13,738 nt of DNA from Bacteroidaceae bacterium (GTDB taxonomy: Bacteria; Bacteroidota; Bacteroidia; Bacteroidales; Bacteroidaceae): assembly GCA_017551845.1 (NCBI GenBank), contig JAFZKR010000166.1, positions 1-13,738 of the forward strand. The letters run 5' to 3'. The notes under the pieces were generated by a model that worked only from the letters and a program-made list of their open reading frames with translations, was not told where the DNA came from and made no database searches. The position numbers were made by a program, and so were the translations under genes. This document shows, one piece after another, positions 9,244-13,738 of the stretch (the stretch's first letter is position 1; each line of letters starts with the position of its first letter).

Positions 9244-9254
9244 CTAGTTTGTTA
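9237..9254. promoter_or_regulatory. 18-bp perfect palindrome over the valS -33 box (operator candidate)
   Basis: TAACAAACTAGTTTGTTA is a perfect 18-bp palindrome centred at 9245/9246. It contains the minus-strand -33 TTTG of the valS promoter (9243-9240) and, by symmetry, a plus-strand TTTG at 9248-9251. Nineteen bases after the latter lies TATCTTCA (9271-9278), a 6-of-8 match to a -7 box. The site could bind a dimeric regulator that blocks or stabilises polymerase at valS. No regulator is assigned. Confidence 0.5.
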
Positions 9255-9310
9255 ATTACGGAGTGCAGCTTATCTTCAATTAACAATTAAAGTTACAAAA
9301 AGATACCATT

Positions 9311-9343
9311 GGGGACGGTTCTGGTACAAAAGGGGACAGACCC
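9311..9343. repeat. GGGGAC direct repeat, REP-like remnant
   Basis: GGGGACGGTTCTGGTAC (9311-9327) is followed by GGGGACAGACCC (9332-9343), so GGGGAC recurs at a 21-base interval. The G-rich sequence stands out against an A/T-rich intergenic region. The wording resembles GGGGAC-type extragenic repeats found in many bacterial genomes, sometimes associated with REP-type transposases; that link is from memory and not shown here. No hairpin of note forms between the two halves. Confidence 0.45.
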
Positions 9344-9360
9344 TAATTGTAATATTTTAT

Positions 9361-9445
9361 TGTTTTACGATAATTTTTTCTTGTTTTTGTTTGGAGGATT
9401 GAAAAACGTCGTTATCTTTGCACCGAAAATAATTATCGATTAACA
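9361..9445. promoter_or_regulatory. Inverted operator-like repeats flanking the DUF2975 promoter
   Basis: The left copy (9361-9379) is TGTTTTACGATAATTTTTT. The reverse complement of the right copy (9427-9445) is TGTTAATCGATAATTATTT. They agree at 15 of 19 positions, including an unbroken CGATAATT core (9368-9375 and 9431-9438). The core centres are 63 bases apart, close to six helical turns, and bracket the promoter at 9390-9420. This layout would suit a regulator binding both sides, possibly the HTH protein of the operon. The A/T richness of the region lowers certainty. Confidence 0.35.
9390..9420 (+). promoter_or_regulatory. Promoter of the DUF2975-HTH operon
   Basis: TTTG (9390-9393), a 19-base spacer and TATCTTTG (9413-9420) match the Bacteroidetes consensus completely. 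The predicted start near 9427 gives a leader of about 35 bases before the ATG at 9463. Confidence 0.8.
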
Positions 9446-9462
9446 ATAAAACCAAACCGATT

Positions 9463-10167
9463 ATGAAAAAGAAATTCTCATTTTACTGCAGCATGCTTGG
9501 AGCAGTTCTGGCAATTTATCTCCTCAATTGTTTGCGTGTTCAGCATTGGCATTACGGCTCAACCGGCGATGAGCCACAATTGGAGTTCACCCAAACCCCA
9601 GCCGAGTTCTACCTTTCAAATGATACCGTATATCATGAAGGCGGAATGAGTGTAAATTCTCACCAGAAAAGCCAAACAATCAAAGTGTATGTCAGGCCCA
9701 AACGCACATCCGATGACAGAGCCCTCATATCAAGGACCGACGGGCAGGTATACCGCATCAAAATGCGTGAAGTCGAACTTGATGTTCCGTACTCGCAAAA
9801 ATCGGCCATACCCACAATCGCAGTGGTGATAACGGGGGTAATATCGGTCGTAGTGATTATTTGGATTGTGATCATGGTATTCAGGATTTTCAGACGAATG
9901 GGCAAAGAGGGCGTTTTCGTGACACAGGTGTCCAAGTCTATGGAAACCACTGGCATTCTGCTCACTGCGCTGTATCTGTTCCAATCCCTATCTAACATAA
10001 TTATTGGTGATTACCTGGCCAAACACATTGTTTTGGCCGAATATGCCGTCATCTCCAAAAACGATGCAAATATCATGTTCATCCTGACCGGTCTGGCACT
10101 GATGATTATTTCGCAGATTATCCTGATGGGCAAGGATCTCAAGGAGGAGCAGGATCTTACAATCTAA
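9463..10167 (+). CDS. DUF2975 family membrane protein
   Basis: This 234-residue inner-membrane protein of unknown function has four predicted helices, at about residues 7-24, 114-142, 162-182 and 204-222. An extracytoplasmic loop of about 90 residues (25-113) lies between helices one and two, and a short positively charged segment follows helix two (RIFRRMGKEGVFV). The GKEGVF segment, the SLS-containing third helix and the C-terminal MGKDLKEEQDLTI are features I associate with DUF2975. The family is typically encoded next to a very small XRE/YozG-type HTH regulator, and here that gene starts three bases after the stop. I infer a membrane partner or sensor for that regulator. The gene has its own strong promoter and a candidate pair of operators. 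No enzymatic motif is visible. Family call fairly sure; role unknown. Confidence 0.85.
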   Translation: MKKKFSFYCSMLGAVLAIYLLNCLRVQHWHYGSTGDEPQLEFTQTPAEFYLSNDTVYHEGGMSVNSHQKSQTIKVYVRPKRTSDDRALISRTDGQVYRIKMREVELDVPYSQKSAIPTIAVVITGVISVVVIIWIVIMVFRIFRRMGKEGVFVTQVSKSMETTGILLTALYLFQSLSNIIIGDYLAKHIVLAEYAVISKNDANIMFILTGLALMIISQIILMGKDLKEEQDLTI

Positions 10168-10170
10168 AAA

Positions 10171-10380
10171 ATGTGCGCTATGAGTATAATCGTAAATGTT
10201 GACGTTATGATGGCAAAACGCAAGATGTCATCGGGCGAACTGGCCGATAAGATTGGTATTACGCAGGCTAATCTCTCAATCCTCAAGACCGGCAAAGCAA
10301 AGGCCATCCGGTTCTCCACTCTGGACGCCATCTGTCAGGCGCTTGACTGCCAGCCCGGCGACATTCTGGAGTACCGATAA
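10171..10380 (+). CDS. Small XRE/YozG-type helix-turn-helix regulator
   Basis: This 69-residue protein is essentially a single Cro/C1-type DNA-binding domain. The HTH spans about residues 19-45, with SSGELADKIGITQANLS as the helix-turn-helix and KTGKAKAIRFSTLDAI following. The C-terminal LDCQPGDILEY is the usual ending of this family. It starts three bases after the DUF2975 stop codon, so the two are co-transcribed and probably coupled. A second ATG at 10180 would give MSIIVNVDVMM, which resembles the usual N-terminus of relatives; the upstream ATG at 10171 is kept because an A-rich tract directly precedes it. No ligand or dimerisation domain is present, so any signal must come through a partner, most simply the DUF2975 protein. 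Confidence 0.88.
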   Translation: MCAMSIIVNVDVMMAKRKMSSGELADKIGITQANLSILKTGKAKAIRFSTLDAICQALDCQPGDILEYR

Positions 10381-10386
10381 AAAGTG

Positions 10387-10394
10387 TAATTTTG
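10387..10394 (+). promoter_or_regulatory. Possible mazG -7 promoter box
   Basis: TAATTTTG fits the -7 consensus and would start transcription about 3-5 bases before the mazG ATG at 10405, giving a very short or leaderless mRNA. The -33 region is poor: TCTG at 10366-10369 is the nearest resemblance. Read-through from the HTH gene, 24 bases upstream, is the alternative. Confidence 0.3.
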
Positions 10395-10404
10395 CATCAA
10401 ATTT

Positions 10405-11196
10405 ATGGATATGCACACAAAAGAAGAGAAGATACAGGCCTTTGGACGCCTGCTGGATATAATGGATGAACTTAGGGAGAAGTGCCCTTGGGACAGCGTT
10501 CAGACCAATGACTCACTGCGTCAGAATACTATTGAGGAGGTTTATGAACTCTGCGATGCCATAATGAAGGACAACAAGGCCGATATCTGCAAGGAGCTGG
10601 GTGATGTCCTGCTGCATGTGGTGTTCTACGCAAAGATTGGAAGCGAGACAGGTGATTACGATATCAAGGACGTTTGCGACAAGCTCTGCGACAAGCTTAT
10701 CTACCGTCATCCGCATATTTACGGCACAACCAATGTAAACGGTGAGGAGCAGGTGCTGCAGAACTGGGAGCAACTCAAACTCAAGGAGAAAGGCGGCAAC
10801 AAACGTGTGCTGGCCGGCGTACCCGATGCCCTGCCGTCAACCATCAAGGCATTCCGCATCCAGGAGAAAGCCGCACATGTCGGCTTTGACTGGGAGACTC
10901 CTGATGGCGCTCTGGATAAGGTCAAGGAGGAGTATGCTGAACTCAAGCAGGAGATTGCTGCTGCCGATAAGGAGAAGGCCGAGAGCGAACTCGGCGACCT
11001 GCTGTTCTCAATCATCAATGTAGCACGTCTGTACAAGATCCATCCCGATGACGCTCTGGAGCGTACCAACAAGAAGTTCATCCGCCGCTTCAACTACGTC
11101 GAAGAAGCCGCTTTATCTCACAATCGTCAGCTTAAAGACATGACGTTAGAAGAGATGGATGCTATTTGGAATGAGGCAAAAGCTAAAGGCTTATAA
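10405..11196 (+). CDS. mazG: Nucleoside triphosphate pyrophosphohydrolase MazG
   Basis: This 263-residue cytoplasmic enzyme hydrolyses (d)NTPs to the monophosphate and pyrophosphate, cleaning the nucleotide pool and, in some bacteria, modulating (p)ppGpp levels. Two MazG domains are visible, each with the metal-binding E-E-x-x-E plus E-x-x-D pattern. The first has EEVYE (44-48) and KELGD (63-67); the second has KEEYAEL (174-180) and ESELGD (193-198). CPWDSVQT (27-34) and KLIYRHPHIYG (97-107) are further family hallmarks, and the length agrees with E. coli MazG. A second in-frame ATG two codons later (10411, MHTKEEK) is an equally good start. It lies 24 bases after the HTH gene but is a separate housekeeping function. 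It converges on the GH30 gene across a 194-bp palindromic element that begins 13 bases after its stop codon. Confidence 0.96.
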   Translation: MDMHTKEEKIQAFGRLLDIMDELREKCPWDSVQTNDSLRQNTIEEVYELCDAIMKDNKADICKELGDVLLHVVFYAKIGSETGDYDIKDVCDKLCDKLIYRHPHIYGTTNVNGEEQVLQNWEQLKLKEKGGNKRVLAGVPDALPSTIKAFRIQEKAAHVGFDWETPDGALDKVKEEYAELKQEIAAADKEKAESELGDLLFSIINVARLYKIHPDDALERTNKKFIRRFNYVEEAALSHNRQLKDMTLEEMDAIWNEAKAKGL

Positions 11197-11208
11197 TTCG
11201 TTTTCACC

Positions 11209-11402
11209 GCCGTACTATCAGTATTGGGAGACAACGTTCCGTGGCTACTCCGACCCTTTCCGAACCCTAAACGTCGAACGCCTCCCTTTTAATCCCCTAC
11301 GGGGCTTAACGGTCGTTGAACGAAGCGCCGTTCTTAACGGGATTCTCCAAGGGCCTACGCTTAACGCCACTGCACTGATGCTCCCAATACTGACAGTACG
11401 GC
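11209..11402. mobile_element. 194-bp quasi-palindromic element with 22-bp terminal inverted repeats (MITE/REP-like)
   Basis: The ends 11209-11230 and 11381-11402 are inverted copies, 21 of 22 positions identical; they begin GCCGTACTATCAGTATTGGG and the mismatch is A versus G. Inside, further segments pair in register: GTGGC 11241-11245 with GCCAC 11366-11370, CCCTT 11254-11258 with AAGGG 11349-11353, and GAACCC 11262-11267 with GGGATTC 11339-11345 (one bulge). Near the middle are smaller hairpins, CCCC-tac-GGGG (11294-11304) and AACGG...CCGTT (11308-11332) enclosing TCGTT-g-AACGA. TTAACG recurs three times (11306, 11334, 11361). There is no convincing gene inside and no clear target-site duplication. 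It fills the gap between the convergent mazG and GH30 genes and could act as a two-way terminator. A non-autonomous mobile repeat is my preferred reading; a structured RNA is possible. Confidence 0.65.
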
Positions 11403-12904
11403 TACTTAGTGCGGATCAGGAAGGTTGTGACTGAGTTGGAAGCAAGAACGGCTTCCAACTTTTTTTCTTTGATTTTTCCAAGATCTGATTCTACCCAGTG
11501 TTCACCATCGGCATATTGTCCGGAGGTTCTTATTTGACGTACCTTGCCTTTTACCTTAAAGTCTGACAGGTCAATACTAATTTCCTTATCCTGTGCAGTG
11601 GTATTAGTGCAGACTATGGTAAGTTGTTTGTGCTTGCGGTCCATTGCGGCTAAGGCTTTGGTTCCTGAACGGCGGTCGGTGGGGCACAGGATCAGGGTGG
11701 AGCCTGGACGGATGTAGCGGCTGAACTGGCCGAATGCGTAGTACTTTTGGGTGAGCAGAATCTCACCGGTATCGTGGTTGGCACAGGCGGTGCCCCAGTA
11801 ACCTCCAGCGGTGCGCAAAGGACCTCCGTCCCGACGCCCTTGGTAGCCATCCTTGCTGACGTGGGTATCTATTACCTGCCAGAGCACCCAAGCTGATGGT
11901 TCAAGAGCCTCTATGTCCGATATGATCTTATCTGCAAGCCAAAGTCCTGCAGCCATCTCTCCTGCGTTCTGGCCGGCGGTTCCGTTGCCGTCAACCTCAC
12001 TCATCCATAGATTTATCTTCTCGTCTTTGGCCAACTGACCCATCTCACGTATGCTGTTGGTTCCGTAGGTATGGACGCTTATGCGGTTTATGGCGGCGCG
12101 GGCATCGGGAGTAAGAGTCTTTATCTCTTCTATCTGTTTGCCGGGATTAGTCTCATCACTTGTTGTCAAGACGATATCGTTAAGACCATAGCGGTTCAAC
12201 GCCTCTTTGGTCAGTACAAGCAGTTTGGATTGAGACTCACCTGCATCAATGTGGCAGCCCTCCTGCTTATAGTTCATGGCGGGCCAGTAGTTGGTGTTGG
12301 GCTCGTTCATGGGCGATACGCTCTTGACCTTGAGGCCCATTTCACGAGTTATGTAGTTAGCCACGTGAGCCATGTACTCGGCAAAGTCATCATATTCATC
12401 ATCCTTAATGTTGTTCTCCTCGGCCTTGAAGTTGCCGGTTGAGCAGCCGCTGTTGGTCATGAAGTATGGCGGTGAGTTACTGAATATCTCCAGATAGGCA
12501 TCCTGGCCGGCGGCTTTCATTGCGGCTTTTACCACGTTGAGTTGGCGGGCATCGGCTGTATAGTCATACTTGCGCTCTCCATTCTCATCTATGTACATCC
12601 AGCCGGGCACATCGCTGTCTGTGCGGGTTATGTGGTGGTGTGTAGGGTCATCGCCTCCACCTACATTGTAGCGCATTATGTTCAGGCCAAGACCCTTACT
12701 GGCATCAAAGAACAGATCGGCCGATTTTTGTGTCAGGACTTCATTGTATCCCAATCGGTTTGCCCACCAGCAAAGACTGGTCCCCCATCCTTCCCAATAA
12801 CCTCCATTGGTCTGAATGGCGTTGTCCATTGACACTCTGATGACAGTCTCAGCTTGGCATACCATTGAGGCTGCCAACAGCAAAACAAAAGCGATTCTTC
12901 TCAT
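11402..12904 (-). CDS. Secreted GH30-family glycoside hydrolase (endo-beta-1,6-galactanase-like)
   Basis: This 500-residue enzyme carries an N-terminal signal peptide (basic MRR, hydrophobic core, likely cleavage after QA at residue 18) and acts in the periplasm or outside the cell. The (beta/alpha)8 barrel begins with EGWGTSLCWWANRLG (38-52), typical of the galactanase-like GH30 branch. SPMNEPNTNYW (197-207) holds the general acid/base Glu201, and LWMSEVDGNGT (299-309) holds the nucleophile Glu303. The final part, from about 400 to 498, is the beta-sandwich side domain usual for GH30. The likely substrate is a beta-1,6-galactan or a related side chain such as arabinogalactan; the subfamily is not certain. 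No lipobox is present (Cys16 is preceded by SMV). The stop codon TAG sits on the boundary of the 194-bp element. There is no SusC/SusD pair in the window, so no polysaccharide locus can be claimed. Confidence 0.92.
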   Translation of the reverse strand: MRRIAFVLLLAASMVCQAETVIRVSMDNAIQTNGGYWEGWGTSLCWWANRLGYNEVLTQKSADLFFDASKGLGLNIMRYNVGGGDDPTHHHITRTDSDVPGWMYIDENGERKYDYTADARQLNVVKAAMKAAGQDAYLEIFSNSPPYFMTNSGCSTGNFKAEENNIKDDEYDDFAEYMAHVANYITREMGLKVKSVSPMNEPNTNYWPAMNYKQEGCHIDAGESQSKLLVLTKEALNRYGLNDIVLTTSDETNPGKQIEEIKTLTPDARAAINRISVHTYGTNSIREMGQLAKDEKINLWMSEVDGNGTAGQNAGEMAAGLWLADKIISDIEALEPSAWVLWQVIDTHVSKDGYQGRRDGGPLRTAGGYWGTACANHDTGEILLTQKYYAFGQFSRYIRPGSTLILCPTDRRSGTKALAAMDRKHKQLTIVCTNTTAQDKEISIDLSDFKVKGKVRQIRTSGQYADGEHWVESDLGKIKEKKLEAVLASNSVTTFLIRTK

Positions 12905-12911
12905 AACACTG

Positions 12912-12919
12912 CGAAGATA
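12912..12919 (-). promoter_or_regulatory. Possible GH30 -7 promoter box
   Basis: TATCTTCG on the minus strand (12919-12912) matches the -7 consensus at 7 of 8 positions. It would place the transcript start almost at the GH30 ATG (12904), implying a leaderless mRNA. It directly adjoins the T-run of the upstream terminator, and no -33 TTTG is visible. Confidence 0.3.
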
Positions 12920-12948
12920 AAAAAAAGGACGGAATTATCCGCCCCTTT
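12919..12948 (-). terminator. Intrinsic terminator of the outer-membrane protein gene
   Basis: On the minus strand AAAGGGGCGGA (12948-12938) pairs with TCCGTCCTTTT (12933-12923) over 11 positions, two of them G-U, around the loop TAAT, and the run of T continues for four further bases. It lies 18 bases past the stop codon of the beta-barrel gene. This is a textbook rho-independent terminator and separates that gene from GH30. Confidence 0.8.
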
Positions 12949-12965
12949 ATCTGATTGAAGAAATA

Positions 12966-13454
12966 TCAGAACTTGAATGAGATACCTACTCGATAATCAG
13001 GGAAATAATAGGTATAACCTACCTCAGCCGTAACAGCCAGATTATCGGCAAAGAAGAACCTGCAACCTACAAGTTCAGTGTGATATGTAAAATTCGCTGA
13101 TGATGAATAATCACCATTTTTGTATGACCAATGACCTAATCCGAAGCCCACAGCTGCGTGCACTTCAAATTGCTCCGTAATGTTAAGTCCATAAGTTGCT
13201 CTGGGGGTGAAACCCAAACCCGTCTCATGAGTATATGTGCCAAGATCTATTTCGCCACCTACTGTAAAATGACCCATCCACCATGAATCAACGAGGACAT
13301 AATCAGCCGATACTGCTGCACCTACAGGTGAAATACCAACCTCAGCATTTGCAATCAGAGTACCCTTGGCCCACTGTGGAGCCAGCTCAGCTGATGCGCT
13401 GTAAGAAACCATTGCCATAGCCGCAATTGCAAGAAACTTACCAAATCCTTTCAT
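12966..13454 (-). CDS. Small outer-membrane beta-barrel protein
   Basis: The 162-residue product has a clear signal peptide (MKGFGKFLAIAAMAMVSYSASA, cleavage after residue 22). The mature part of about 140 residues alternates hydrophobic and polar residues and is rich in Gly, Tyr and Phe, for example FEVHAAVGFGLGHWSY and LAVTAEVGYTYYF. It ends VGISFKF; a C-terminal aromatic residue is the usual BAM-recognition signal of outer-membrane barrels. The size allows about eight strands, as in OmpA/OmpX/OmpW-like small barrels. No specific family is recognised and no substrate can be proposed. It has its own -7 box and a strong terminator, so it is probably a single-gene unit. Confidence 0.85.
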   Translation of the reverse strand: MKGFGKFLAIAAMAMVSYSASAELAPQWAKGTLIANAEVGISPVGAAVSADYVLVDSWWMGHFTVGGEIDLGTYTHETGLGFTPRATYGLNITEQFEVHAAVGFGLGHWSYKNGDYSSSANFTYHTELVGCRFFFADNLAVTAEVGYTYYFPDYRVGISFKF

Positions 13455-13485
13455 ATAAATAAAATTAATTGATTGAACAATGGTA

Positions 13486-13493
13486 CAAATATA
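13486..13493 (-). promoter_or_regulatory. -7 promoter box of the beta-barrel gene
   Basis: TATATTTG on the minus strand (13493-13486) is a full match to TAnnTTTG and gives a leader of about 25 bases before the ATG at 13454. No TTTG lies at the expected -33 distance; GTTG (13511-13508) is only 14 bases away. The -7 box is good, the promoter as a whole is partial. Confidence 0.5.
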
Positions 13494-13536
13494 ACTATTC
13501 TTTATAACAACCTCCTTAAGCTTTACACTTTTATTC

Positions 13537-13738
13537 TTATTTACGCACCTCCATCTGACAGCGGGAACAGTCGAAATTGAGACCGAAGTGACAGCCGTCA
13601 GAAGAACGGAGATAGAGCGGCTCCCTGATTTGAAGATTCTTTGAAACCTTGCAACGTTTGGGGCAGAGTCCTATTGTATACTTTATGCAATGGCGACAGT
13701 ACATTATTGTGGCTTTTTCAGGCTGAGTCTTTTCAAAG
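13537..13738 (-). CDS. U32-family peptidase-like protein, C-terminal end (partial)
   Basis: Only the last 66 residues and the stop codon (TAA at 13539-13537) are in the window; the gene continues past the right edge. The visible part reads IMYCRHCIKYTIGLCPKRC, then EPLYLRSSDGCHFGLNFDCS, and ends RCQMEVRK. The CRHC-x(n)-CPK pattern, the EPLYLR...DG...F.L.FDC segment and the final C-Q-M match the cysteine-rich tail I know from Bacteroidetes U32 family proteins. The U32 family includes collagenase-annotated proteins and the RNA hydroxylation factors TrhP (YegQ) and RlhA, so the true role may be RNA modification rather than proteolysis. Seven cysteines in 66 residues (two CxxC pairs and a CxxxC) suggest metal or iron-sulfur binding. 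The catalytic region is not visible, so the call rests on the tail alone. Confidence 0.7.
   Translation of the reverse strand, partial: FEKTQPEKATIMYCRHCIKYTIGLCPKRCKVSKNLQIREPLYLRSSDGCHFGLNFDCSRCQMEVRK

Noticed and set aside
9184..9462. Riboswitch, T-box or small RNA in the valS / DUF2975 intergenic region
   Set aside because: Both predicted leaders are only about 25-35 bases long, and no extended stem, specifier loop or antiterminator was seen.
11209..11402. Integron attC site or group II intron fragment as explanation of the palindromic element
   Set aside because: No core GTTRRRY-type ends, no integrase, no reverse transcriptase and no domain V-like hairpin could be identified; the long terminal inverted repeats fit a MITE/REP-like element better.
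11159..11434. Plus-strand open frame of 91 codons running from the end of mazG through the palindromic element
   Set aside because: It begins inside mazG, spans both terminal repeats and ends inside the antisense of GH30; composition and structure are explained by the element, and there is no promoter or start context of its own.
12851..12904. Lipoprotein signal in GH30 (Cys16)
   Set aside because: The residues before Cys16 (SMV) do not fit a lipobox; cleavage by signal peptidase I after residue 18 is more likely.

Overview
The window suggests a member of the Bacteroidales (Bacteroides/Prevotella-like). The evidence is promoters of the TTTG-N19-21-TAnnTTTG type, A/T-rich leaders without clear Shine-Dalgarno sites, a single-chain 852-residue FtsX/MacB-type permease, a helicase with an RREEKP-rich tail, a secreted GH30 enzyme, and a DUF2975 + small HTH gene pair. 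The genus cannot be fixed from this stretch alone. No tRNA, rRNA, CRISPR array, intact insertion sequence or phage gene was seen.

Layout, left to right. (1) 1-3438: a two-gene ABC exporter operon on the minus strand (permease, then ATPase), with a promoter before the permease and a bidirectional-looking hairpin terminator after the ATPase. (2) 3468-9243: a minus-strand operon valS - membrane-anchored coiled-coil protein of unknown function - DEAD-box RNA helicase. The genes overlap by one base or are 11 bases apart. The promoter is near-consensus and an 18-bp perfect palindrome covers its -33 box. (3) 9311-10380: a plus-strand module of a four-helix DUF2975 membrane protein and a 69-residue XRE-type HTH protein, with its own near-perfect promoter flanked by operator-like inverted repeats. 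A short GGGGAC direct repeat of REP type lies upstream. (4) 10405-11196: MazG nucleotide pyrophosphohydrolase, plus strand. (5) 11209-11402: a 194-bp quasi-palindromic element with 22-bp terminal inverted repeats, between the convergent mazG and GH30 genes. Its right end lies on the GH30 stop codon. (6) 11402-13493: minus-strand genes for a secreted GH30 glycosidase and a small outer-membrane beta-barrel protein, separated by a strong intrinsic terminator. (7) 13537-13738: the C-terminal end of a U32-family peptidase-like protein that continues past the window edge.

Most of the content is housekeeping: aminoacylation, RNA remodelling, nucleotide-pool cleaning, export and glycan degradation. 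The best candidates for undescribed biology are the 194-bp element, the DUF2975-HTH module with its paired operator-like sites, and the unknown coiled-coil protein translationally coupled to valS with the palindrome at that operon's promoter.
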